Positions 1 to 6,220 of a DNA stretch of 14,115 bases are shown piece by piece. The DNA is from DASVDK01 sp036381125 [NCBI: Thermodesulfobacteriota bacterium] (lineage in GTDB: Bacteria > DASVDK01), in the NCBI GenBank assembly GCA_036381125.1, contig DASVDK010000303.1:1-14115 (forward strand), given 5' to 3'. The position numbers were made by a program, and so were the translations under genes. The notes beneath the pieces were generated by a model. The model saw nothing but the letters and a program-made list of their open reading frames with translations. It was not told the origin of the DNA and made no database searches. The first letter of the stretch is position 1. Each line of letters starts with the position of its first letter.

Positions 1-1167
1 AGCCGCTTCGCGGGGCAGGCCGCCTATCTGGCCGCGGTGGTCCTCGACGATCAGGGCGAGGCCGAGGAGGCGCGGGCGCGGTTCCGCTCGCTCGCCGACC
101 GGGCGGGGCGGGCGCCGCTGGCGGCCGACGCGCTCTGGAACGTCGCCTGGGGGGCCTATCGAGCCGGCGACCTCGCGGCTGCCGGCGAGATCCTCGGCGA
201 GATCGTGCAGCGCTTCGCCGGCAGCGACGCCGCCGACCGGGCGCTCTACTGGCTTGCCCGCACCGAGCTCAAGCTCGGCGAGATCGCCCTCGCCGTGCCG
301 CGCCTGCAGGACCTCGTGGCGCGCCGGCCGCTCAGCTACTACGGCATCCAGGCCTCCCGCCGGCTCGAGGAGGTCGACCGCGAGGCGGCGGCCGGGAACC
401 CGACGCGCGCGAACCGCCCGGCGCCGCCGCCCGAACCGGAGTGCTGCGGCGTGCTCGCGGCGCGTCCGGTCGCATCGCCGGTCCTCGAGCGGGCGACCGT
501 GCTCGTGCAGCTCGGGCTCCTCGCCGAGGCGCGCACGGAGCTTGCCGCCGTCCACCGGCGCGGCGGCGACGTGCCGCCGCTCGAGGTCGCGCGCCTCCTC
601 CATGCCGCCGGCGACTACAGCCGGCCGCTGGCCATCGCGAGGGGGCTTGCCGGCGTGCCGCTCGAGCGGCTCGGCCTCGATCCCGACGGGCGGCTCTTCG
701 CGCTCGCCTTCCCGCGAGGCTACCGGGACGCGGTGGAGGCGGAAGCGCGCGCGGCCGGCGTGCCGGTTCACCTCGCGTACGCGATCATCCGGGCCGAGAG
801 CCACTTCGACCCGGAGGCCGTGTCGCCGGTGGGGGCTCGCGGCCTCATGCAGCTCATGCCGGCCACCGCGGAGAGCCTCGCGGCGACGGTGGGCCTCGCG
901 CCCTTCGACCCGCAAGCGCTCTTCTCGCCCGCCGCGAACCTCCGCGTCGGCATCACCCTGCTCGGCCGGCTCCTCGCGCGCTACCCCGGGCGGCCGTACC
1001 TCGCGATGGCGGCCTACAACGCCGGCCCCGAGGCCGTGAGCCGGTGGCTCGCCGCCTTCGGCAACCTCCCCGAGGACGAGTTCGTCGAGTCGATCCCCTA
1101 CACGGAGACGCGCGGGTACGTCATGAAGGTCACGGCCTTCTGGAAGACGTACGACGCGCTGTACTGA
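1..1167 (+). CDS. slt: Soluble lytic murein transglycosylase (Slt/MltE-type), 5'-truncated
   Basis: A periplasmic muramidase-like enzyme that cleaves the MurNAc-GlcNAc bond of peptidoglycan with 1,6-anhydro ring formation. The frame is open from base 1 and continues TPR-like helical repeats, so the gene begins upstream; the GTG at 37 is not the start. The first ~700 nt encode alpha-helical, Ala/Leu/Arg-rich TPR-type repeats like the superhelical U/L domain of Slt70, interrupted by a Pro-rich linker (about 400-440). The C-terminal catalytic SLT domain covers about 724-1160. It has the hallmark IRAESHFDPEAVSPVGARG, with catalytic Glu at 796-798, then GLMQLMPATA and the substrate-groove motif AYNAGPEAV. 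It ends in an aromatic-rich tail (KVTAFWKTYDALY) after a typical Y-x-E-x-R-x-Y segment. Downstream is a 133-nt gap, so the next gene probably has its own promoter. The SLT assignment is secure; the subfamily cannot be fixed without the N-terminus. Confidence 0.93.
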   Translation, partial: SRFAGQAAYLAAVVLDDQGEAEEARARFRSLADRAGRAPLAADALWNVAWGAYRAGDLAAAGEILGEIVQRFAGSDAADRALYWLARTELKLGEIALAVPRLQDLVARRPLSYYGIQASRRLEEVDREAAAGNPTRANRPAPPPEPECCGVLAARPVASPVLERATVLVQLGLLAEARTELAAVHRRGGDVPPLEVARLLHAAGDYSRPLAIARGLAGVPLERLGLDPDGRLFALAFPRGYRDAVEAEARAAGVPVHLAYAIIRAESHFDPEAVSPVGARGLMQLMPATAESLAATVGLAPFDPQALFSPAANLRVGITLLGRLLARYPGRPYLAMAAYNAGPEAVSRWLAAFGNLPEDEFVESIPYTETRGYVMKVTAFWKTYDALY

Positions 1168-1178
1168 TGGCGGACCCC

Positions 1179-1207
1179 TTGACGGCACTCCGTCGCACCG
1201 GTACCGT
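1179..1207 (+). promoter_or_regulatory. Putative sigma70-type promoter ahead of the ABC exporter genes
   Basis: TTGACG (1179-1184, five of six consensus bases) is followed after 17 nt by TACCGT (1202-1207), which keeps the three most conserved -10 positions (T1, A2, T6). Transcription would be expected to start near 1214-1215, exactly at the ATG at 1215. The -10 sits inside GGTACCGT, which resembles the GGTAGAAT at 3113 and 7910. It lies in the gap between slt and the ABC ATPase gene. Prediction from pattern only. Confidence 0.4.
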
Positions 1208-1214
1208 CCCGCCC

Positions 1215-1304
1215 ATGACCCGGGCCGAGCCGACCGAGCGGGTCGTCACGATCGCCGCCGCGCGGGCGTCCCGACTCCGCGGCGGCAAGGAGGCGGTCCG
1301 CTGA
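1215..1304 (+). CDS. Possible 29-codon upstream ORF / leader peptide before the ABC ATPase
   Basis: A short ORF begins with ATG at 1215, seven bases after a putative -10 element, so it would be read from a leaderless transcript. It ends in GGKEAVR and a TGA at 1302-1304. That stop overlaps the CTG proposed as the ATPase start (CTGA, 1301-1304), and the SD of the ATPase lies inside its last codons. The same frame is also open back to an ATG at 1167 overlapping the slt stop (45 codons). The peptide (Arg/Ala/Glu-rich, no recognisable motif) matches nothing I know. It may be a coupling leader or simply chance in GC-rich DNA. Confidence 0.2.
   Translation: MTRAEPTERVVTIAAARASRLRGGKEAVR
1287..1293 (+). 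promoter_or_regulatory. Strong Shine-Dalgarno deciding a CTG start
   Basis: AAGGAGG is a perfect anti-16S complement, seven bases before CTG at 1301. No ATG, GTG or TTG in the ATPase frame occurs between 1160 and 1361. The SD therefore points to CTG as the initiator, or to an unseen frameshift. Confidence 0.55.
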
Positions 1305-2230
1305 AGCACGACACCCCCCTCGTCCTGGCGCGCGGGCTCACCAAGCGGTACGGCCCGGTCGTGGCCGTGGACGCGATCGACTTCGACATCGTCGAGGGCG
1401 AGTGCGTCGGCTTCCTCGGCCCCAACGGCGCGGGCAAGACCTCGACGATGGGCATGCTCTACGGCCGCGTGTCGATCACGGGCGGGACGCTCACGGTCGC
1501 CGGCCTCGACGTGGCCGCCCACGGGCCCGAGGTCAGGCGCCTCACCGGCGTCGTCGCGCAGGACGACACGACCGACCACGACCTCGACGTGGAGGGCAAC
1601 CTCCTCTCGTACGCCCGATACTTCGGGATCACCGGGCGGGCGGCCCGCGAGCGCGCCGACGAGCTGCTCGACTTCTTCCAGCTCGCCGAGCGCCGCCACG
1701 CCAGGATCGACGACCTCTCGGGCGGCCTCAAGCGCCGCGTCATGATCGCCCGCGGCCTCGTGAACGCCCCGCGCCTGCTCATCCTCGACGAGCCGACGAC
1801 CGGTCTCGACCCGCAGGCGCGCCAGGCGGTCTGGCAGCGGCTGCGCGCCCTGCGGCGCGGCGGCGTCACCATGGTGCTGACGACGCACTACATGGAGGAG
1901 GCCGCCCAGCTCTGCGACCGCATCATCCTGATGGGCAAGGGGAGGATCCTCCTCGAGGGGACGCCCGCGGAACTCGTGCGCGAGCGGGCCGGGGAGCAGG
2001 TGGTCGAGATCCACGAGCCCGAGGCCGGGCGGCGGGCGGCGCTCGCCGCGCGCATCGACGGGCTTGCCGAGGTGGAGCAGTCGGCCGACGCCCTCTACCT
2101 TTACGGGGCCGACGGTCGGGCGCTCCTCGACCGGGTGCTCCGGCTCGCGCCGGGGGCGCAGGCGCGGCTGCGGCCCGCCAACCTCGAGGACGTCTACCTC
2201 CGGCTCACCGGACGGGAACTCGCCGCGTGA
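1301..2230 (+). CDS. ABC-2 type exporter ATP-binding protein (NodI/DrrA-like)
   Basis: The cytoplasmic ATPase of a two-component ABC exporter, partner of the permease encoded next. Numbered from the CTG at 1301 (309 aa), it shows Walker A GPNGAGKT (40-47), a Q-loop (VVAQDD), signature LSGGLKRR, Walker B LLILDEPTTGLD (Asp163, Glu164) and the H-loop TTHYMEE. The C-terminal LEDVYLRLTGREL is typical of the NodI/DrrA branch. The start is unusual. GTG at 1361 would remove the first beta strand (ARGLTKRYG) that every such ATPase has, whereas CTG at 1301 has a perfect SD and restores it. The stop overlaps the permease GTG by 4 nt (GTGA). Family members export lipo-oligosaccharides, drugs or polysaccharides; the substrate here is unknown, so no gene symbol is given. 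Confidence 0.9.
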   Translation: MKHDTPLVLARGLTKRYGPVVAVDAIDFDIVEGECVGFLGPNGAGKTSTMGMLYGRVSITGGTLTVAGLDVAAHGPEVRRLTGVVAQDDTTDHDLDVEGNLLSYARYFGITGRAARERADELLDFFQLAERRHARIDDLSGGLKRRVMIARGLVNAPRLLILDEPTTGLDPQARQAVWQRLRALRRGGVTMVLTTHYMEEAAQLCDRIILMGKGRILLEGTPAELVRERAGEQVVEIHEPEAGRRAALAARIDGLAEVEQSADALYLYGADGRALLDRVLRLAPGAQARLRPANLEDVYLRLTGRELAA

Positions 2231-3066
2231 GCGTCGCGAGCGCGTCGACAGCCGTGGACGCCCGCCGCTCGCCGCTCGCGCTGCTGGCCTGGCCGCGCCC
2301 CTCGCGGCTCGTCCTCGCGATCCTGCGGCGCCACGTCGACGTCTTCCGGCGCACCTACGCCACCAACCTCCTGCCGCACTTCGTCGACCCGCTCCTGTGG
2401 CTCGCGGCCTTCGGCCTCGGCCTCGGCGGCTACATGCCGGCCATCCGCGGCGTCGACTACCTCCAGTGGTTCGCGCCGGCGATGCTCGTCTCGTCGGCGA
2501 TGTGGTCGGCCGCCTACGAGTGCACGTACGGGACGTACATCCGGCTCAAGTACCCGCCGCTCTTCGAGTCGATGCTGGCGGCCCCGACGACGCTCGCCGA
2601 CGTCGCCTACTCGGAGGTCCTCTGGGCGGGGGGCAAGAGCGCGGCCTACAGCGCGATCATCCTGACCGTACTCGCCGTGGTCGGGCTCATCCCCGCCTGG
2701 ACCGGGCTCCTCATCCCGGTCGCCATCCTGGCGGAGGGGATCATCATCGCGTCGATCTCGCTCGTCTTCGCGGCGACGGTCCGCACCATCGACGCCTTCG
2801 CCTTCTACTACACCCTCGGGGTGACGCCGATGTTCGTGCTCTCGGGGATCTTCTTCCCGCTCGACCAGTTGCCGGTCGCGCTCCAGTGGCTGGCCTGGCT
2901 GAACCCGCTGGCGCACACGGCGGTCGTGGCGCGGGGCCTCGCGCTCGACTCGGACGCATTCGCACTCGGGGCCGAGGTGCTGCGGAGCCTCCTCTGGCTG
3001 GCCGTGGCAATGGCGGTGACGCTGCCGATCGGCGTGAACCTCATGCGGCGGCGCCTTGCGCGATGA
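2227..3066 (+). CDS. ABC-2 type exporter permease (NodJ/DrrB-like)
   Basis: The inner-membrane half of the exporter whose ATPase is encoded directly upstream. GTG at 2227 overlaps the ATPase stop as GTGA, giving 279 aa. After a short cytoplasmic N-terminus (RHVDVFRRTYATN) come about six hydrophobic segments. They include LLWLAAFGLGLGGYM, a long pair around SAIILTVLAVVGLIPAWTGL and LIPVAILAEGIIIASISLVF, then MFVLSGIFFPLDQLP and a last segment LLWLAVAMAVTLPIGVNLM before a basic end (RRRLAR). FVLSGIFFPLDQLP followed by LNPLAHTAVVARGL matches the conserved ABC-2 (NodJ) signature region. The exported substrate cannot be told from the sequence. A 61-nt gap with its own promoter-like element separates it from the lipoprotein gene. 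Confidence 0.9.
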   Translation: MSVASASTAVDARRSPLALLAWPRPSRLVLAILRRHVDVFRRTYATNLLPHFVDPLLWLAAFGLGLGGYMPAIRGVDYLQWFAPAMLVSSAMWSAAYECTYGTYIRLKYPPLFESMLAAPTTLADVAYSEVLWAGGKSAAYSAIILTVLAVVGLIPAWTGLLIPVAILAEGIIIASISLVFAATVRTIDAFAFYYTLGVTPMFVLSGIFFPLDQLPVALQWLAWLNPLAHTAVVARGLALDSDAFALGAEVLRSLLWLAVAMAVTLPIGVNLMRRRLAR

Positions 3067-3090
3067 GCCGGGTCACGGTTCGCGGCACCG

Positions 3091-3120
3091 TTGTGCAGGG
3101 GGGGGTATGGACGGTAGAAT
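3091..3120 (+). promoter_or_regulatory. Putative promoter TTGTGC-N18-TAGAAT before the lipoprotein gene
   Basis: TTGTGC (3091-3096) and TAGAAT (3115-3120, five of six consensus) are spaced by 18 nt. The predicted transcription start, near 3127, falls on or beside the ATG at 3128. The -10 overlaps the ATG codons at 3107 and 3119, so those are unlikely to be used from this promoter. A stretch of eight Gs (3098-3105) lies in the spacer. Confidence 0.45.
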
Positions 3121-3127
3121 GCGCGTG

Positions 3128-3709
3128 ATGTCGTTGCGGGGTCGTCCCCACCTTGCCGCCCTCGGGGCGGCGCTCGTCCTGGCCGGATGCGCCACCCTCG
3201 AGACGCGCGATCCCGCCTTCCCGCCCGCGGGGCCGCCCGAGGCGCCGTCGGCGCCGATGAGCCGCCCGGAACCGGCCGCCTACGTGCCGCAAGGTCCGCT
3301 GGTCCTGCCGGCCACCGAGGGGCAGCCGCCGCATCGGGCCGCCTCGCTGCGCATCGTCGAGCGGGCGGCGCACGACCTCGCCGCCGGGCGAGACGACGCC
3401 GCGGCGCGCCAGCTCGATCGGGCCATTCGCCTCGATCCGAGCAACCCCTACGCCTTCTACCTCATCGCGCTCCATCGGCATCGCCAGGGCGTGTTCGACC
3501 AGTCGCTCGCGTTCGCCCGCAAGGCGGAGATCCTCCTGCGCGACGACCCGTCCTGGCTCGCCGAGACCTACCTGCTCATGGCGCTCAACCAGGAGGCGCT
3601 CGGCCGTCCGCGCGAGGCCCTCCGGCTCTACGAAGCGGCGCTCGCCATCGAGCCCGACCGGGGGCTCGCCCGCGGCCGGGTGGCGGAACTCAGGCGCGCG
3701 TTGCCGTGA
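3128..3709 (+). CDS. TPR-containing lipoprotein, hypothetical
   Basis: A predicted lipoprotein anchored to the periplasmic face of the inner or outer membrane. From ATG 3128 (193 aa), a basic N-terminus is followed by a hydrophobic core (LAALGAALVL) and lipobox LAGC with Cys21. A Pro/Ala-rich linker (about 25-70) follows, then about three tetratricopeptide repeats from residue 75 to the end (motifs AARQLDRAIRLDPSNPYAF, QSLAFARKAEI and ALRLYEAALAIEPD). In-frame alternatives are ATG 3107, ATG 3119 and GTG 3125, but the first two overlap the putative -10 element, which favours 3125/3128. The stop overlaps the phoH GTG start (GTGA), so the two are probably co-translated. TPR lipoproteins usually scaffold envelope complexes; the specific partner here is unknown. 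Confidence 0.82.
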   Translation: MSLRGRPHLAALGAALVLAGCATLETRDPAFPPAGPPEAPSAPMSRPEPAAYVPQGPLVLPATEGQPPHRAASLRIVERAAHDLAAGRDDAAARQLDRAIRLDPSNPYAFYLIALHRHRQGVFDQSLAFARKAEILLRDDPSWLAETYLLMALNQEALGRPREALRLYEAALAIEPDRGLARGRVAELRRALP

Positions 3710-5115
3710 ACGGTACGCACGTGGCGTCGCACCGGGACGATGTCACGACCAGCGGTGCTCCCGGGGCAGGGGCGCTCGCCCCAGACGAGGATCGACAGCC
3801 CTTGAAGAAGTCATTCGTCCTCGACACCAACGTCCTCCTGTACGACCCGCAGGCGATCTTCCGGTTCGAGGACAACGACGTCATCATCCCCATCACCGTC
3901 ATCGAGGAGATCGACCGGTTCAAGAAGGACGGCAACGAGACCGGCCGCAACGCGCGTCAGGTGTCGCGCTACCTCGACCGGCTGCGCACCGAGGGCCACC
4001 TCTCCGAGGGCGTCCGGCTGCCGCAGGGCGGGATGCTGCGGGTCGAGATGGGCCAGGAGGAGCGCGACGGCCTGCCGCCCGACGACCCGGCCAAGCACGA
4101 CAACCGCATCCTCGCGATCGCCCTCGACGTGATGCGGCGCAACGGGCAGCCGGTCGTGTTCGTTACGAAGGACACGAACCTGCGCATCAAGGCCGACGCG
4201 GTCAGCCTGAAGGCCGAGGACTACGAGAGCGACAAGGTCTCCATCGACGAGGTCTACAGCGGCGTCCGCGAGGTGACCGTTCCGGGCGACGTCGTGGACG
4301 CGTTCTACGCCCAGGGCGAGGCGCGGATGCCGGACCTCGACCTCTACCCGAACCAGTTCGTCATCATGCGCGACGGCGCCGCGCCGAACCACACCGCCAT
4401 CGGCAAGTACGTCCACAGGGACGGCCGCATCGTCCCCATCGGCAAGCGCAAGGAGGCGGTCTGGGGGATCCTCCCGCGCAACCGCGAGCAGCTCTTCGCG
4501 CTCGATCTCCTGCTGAACGACGAGGTCCAGCTCGTCACCCTCCTCGGCAAGGCCGGCACCGGCAAGACGCTCCTCGCCCTGGCCGCCGGGCTCCACAAGA
4601 CCGCGGAGGAGGGCAAGTACCAGCGGATGCTCGTCTCCCGGCCGATCTTCCCGCTCGGCCGCGACATCGGCTTCCTGCCGGGCGACGTGAACGAGAAGCT
4701 CAAGCCCTGGATGCAGCCGATCTTCGACAACGTGGAGCTCCTCATGGGCGGCATCGAGGGGCGGGGCAAGAAGATGCACCGCGGCTACCAGGAGCTGATC
4801 GACATGGGCATGCTCGAGATCGAGCCGCTCACCTACATCCGCGGCCGGAGCATCCCCAATCAGTTCCTGCTCGTCGACGAGGCCCAGAACCTGACGCCGC
4901 ACGAGATCAAGACCATCGTCTCGCGCGCCGGCGAGGACACCAAGCTCGTCCTCACGGGTGATCCCTACCAGATCGACAACCCGTACGTCGACTCGGACTC
5001 GAACGGGCTCACCTACCTGGTCGAGAAGTTCAAGGGTGAGCCGATCGCCGGCCACGTCACGCTGGTCAAGGGCGAGCGCAGCCGGCTCGCCGAGCTGGCC
5101 GCCAACCTCCTGTGA
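3706..5115 (+). CDS. phoH2: PhoH-family ATPase with N-terminal PIN domain (PhoH2/YlaK type)
   Basis: A fusion of a PIN-type ribonuclease domain and a PhoH ATPase, a family in which mycobacterial PhoH2 acts as an RNA helicase/RNase. From GTG 3706 (469 aa), the PIN domain begins at KSFVLDTNVLLYDP (Asp40), with further acidic residues in VIEEIDRF, KHDNRILAIALD and TKDTNLRIKAD. The PhoH domain has Walker A GKAGTGKT (281-288, Lys287), RPIFPLGRDIGFLPGD, Walker B LLVDEAQN (Asp391) and LTGDPYQIDNPY. The end is the family-typical KGERSRLAELAANLL. GTG 3706 overlaps the lipoprotein stop (GTGA). TTG 3802, with GAGG 11 nt upstream, would begin directly at the PIN domain and give 437 aa, close to the usual family length, so the first 32 residues are doubtful. 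Function is clear at family level; the RNA target is not known. Confidence 0.93.
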   Translation: MNGTHVASHRDDVTTSGAPGAGALAPDEDRQPLKKSFVLDTNVLLYDPQAIFRFEDNDVIIPITVIEEIDRFKKDGNETGRNARQVSRYLDRLRTEGHLSEGVRLPQGGMLRVEMGQEERDGLPPDDPAKHDNRILAIALDVMRRNGQPVVFVTKDTNLRIKADAVSLKAEDYESDKVSIDEVYSGVREVTVPGDVVDAFYAQGEARMPDLDLYPNQFVIMRDGAAPNHTAIGKYVHRDGRIVPIGKRKEAVWGILPRNREQLFALDLLLNDEVQLVTLLGKAGTGKTLLALAAGLHKTAEEGKYQRMLVSRPIFPLGRDIGFLPGDVNEKLKPWMQPIFDNVELLMGGIEGRGKKMHRGYQELIDMGMLEIEPLTYIRGRSIPNQFLLVDEAQNLTPHEIKTIVSRAGEDTKLVLTGDPYQIDNPYVDSDSNGLTYLVEKFKGEPIAGHVTLVKGERSRLAELAANLL

Positions 5116-5199
5116 CCGGCGAGCCGCGTCGTCGTGACCGACGGCGTCTCGTCCAGGTCTTGCGTTGAACGAAAGAGCATCTACGAAGTCTTGTGGCCG

Positions 5200-5208
5200 T
5201 GGTATAGT
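5200..5208 (+). promoter_or_regulatory. Putative extended -10 promoter TGGTATAGT ahead of the methyltransferase
   Basis: TGn-TATAGT fits an extended -10 element, which can work without a good -35; none is visible at 16-18 nt. The expected transcription start is about 5215. It lies in the 169-nt gap after phoH. A TTG at 5216, in frame with the methyltransferase, follows seven bases later. If the restriction cassette is an insertion, this promoter might be the original promoter of the downstream housekeeping gene. Confidence 0.4.
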
Positions 5209-5284
5209 CTGGGCCTTGCTGCGGTCTGCCGCTCCGTGTGCCCATTGGCGGCGGATGGGATCCCTCCCGAACCCGGAATGTGCC

Positions 5285-6220
5285 ATGACCGTTCGAGTTC
5301 AGGAATCGGAGCGTAAGGGGCGGTCGGTCGCCAGAGAAGTCAACGGGGTGAGGTACTCGCTCCACCTGGTCGACTGCTTCGCGTGGATGCAGGAGGCTCG
5401 TGCCTGCTCCGTTCACGCCATCGTGACCGATCCGCCGTACGGGCTACGCGAGTACACGGAGGAGGAGAAGGCCAAGCTGAGGCGCCGGAGGGGCGGGATC
5501 TGGCGCATCCCGCCGACCTTCGACGGATGCCGGCGCTCTCCGCTGCCGCGCTTCACGGTGCTGACCGAAGCCGATCGGGCGGCGTTGCGGGCGTTCTTCT
5601 CCCGCTTCGCGACGCTCGCGTTTCGAGTCCTGGTGCCGGGCGGGCACGTGATCGTCGCGACGAACCCGCTCCTGTCGCACCTGGTGTACCTGCCGCTCAT
5701 GGAAGCGGGCTTCGAGAAGCGAGGGGAGATCATCAGGCTCGTGCGAACGCTTCGGGGCGGCGATCGACCGAAGAACGCGCACGACGAGTTCGCCGAAGTC
5801 ACCGTCATGCCGCGCTCGTCCTGGGAGCCGTGGGGGCTCTTCCGGAAGCCGTGCGAGGGGCGTGTCCAGGACAATCTTCGGAAGTGGAGGACCGGCGGGC
5901 TGCGGCGCCCGTCGTCGCTGGTGCCGTTTTCGGACGTCATCGTGTCGGCCCCGACGCGCCCCGAGGAACGTGCGATCGCGCCTCACCCCTCGCTCAAGCC
6001 CCAGGCGTTCATGCGGCAGATCGTGCGCGCGTCTCTGCCCATGGGCGAGGGCGTGGTGCTGGATCCGTTCATGGGCGCCGGATCGACCATTGCCGCGGCG
6101 ATCGCCGTCGGCTACGAGAGCATCGGGTTGGAAGTGGACGACGTCTTCTTCGAGGTTGCTGAACGTGCCGTCCCGCGGCTGTCCACCTTCGGCAGGGTCG
6201 TTCAGCAGTCCTTCGTTTGA
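5285..6220 (+). CDS. Site-specific DNA amino-methyltransferase (N6-adenine or N4-cytosine), beta class
   Basis: An AdoMet-dependent enzyme that methylates the exocyclic amino group of A or C in a target site. From ATG 5285 (311 aa), motif IV DPPYG is at 49-53 near the N-terminus. The AdoMet-binding motif I, DPFMGAGST, is at 260-268 near the C-terminus, preceded by HPSLKP (234-239). That IV-then-I order defines the beta class of the N6/N4 methylase family. A likely target-recognition part is the polar segment between about 150 and 225; there is no large separate TRD. ATG 5255 and TTG 5216 are in-frame upstream alternatives; none has a convincing SD. The stop overlaps the TTG of the next gene (TTGA), pairing it with a nuclease-like protein. 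Composition drops below that of the neighbours, suggesting acquisition. The target sequence cannot be predicted. Confidence 0.9.
   Translation: MTVRVQESERKGRSVAREVNGVRYSLHLVDCFAWMQEARACSVHAIVTDPPYGLREYTEEEKAKLRRRRGGIWRIPPTFDGCRRSPLPRFTVLTEADRAALRAFFSRFATLAFRVLVPGGHVIVATNPLLSHLVYLPLMEAGFEKRGEIIRLVRTLRGGDRPKNAHDEFAEVTVMPRSSWEPWGLFRKPCEGRVQDNLRKWRTGGLRRPSSLVPFSDVIVSAPTRPEERAIAPHPSLKPQAFMRQIVRASLPMGEGVVLDPFMGAGSTIAAAIAVGYESIGLEVDDVFFEVAERAVPRLSTFGRVVQQSFV

Noticed and set aside
5126-5147. GC-rich stem (GTCG-tgac-CGAC with extra pairs) after phoH as a terminator
   Set aside because: The stem is short with G-T pairs and there is no following T-run, so it cannot be supported as an intrinsic terminator.
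5265-5278. TCCCGAACCCGGAA, identical to a conserved piece of 5S rRNA (loop B/helix III region)
   Set aside because: The flanking sequence does not continue as 5S rRNA on either side and no closing helix is present, so it is probably coincidence.
5165-5284. Upstream extension of the methyltransferase to TTG 5165
   Set aside because: The first residues would precede the putative promoter and resemble no methyltransferase N-terminus; ATG 5285 (or 5255) is more reasonable.
3811-5286. 491-codon minus-strand frame opposite phoH
   Set aside because: Shadow of PhoH; its acidic, low-complexity composition lacks any domain signature.
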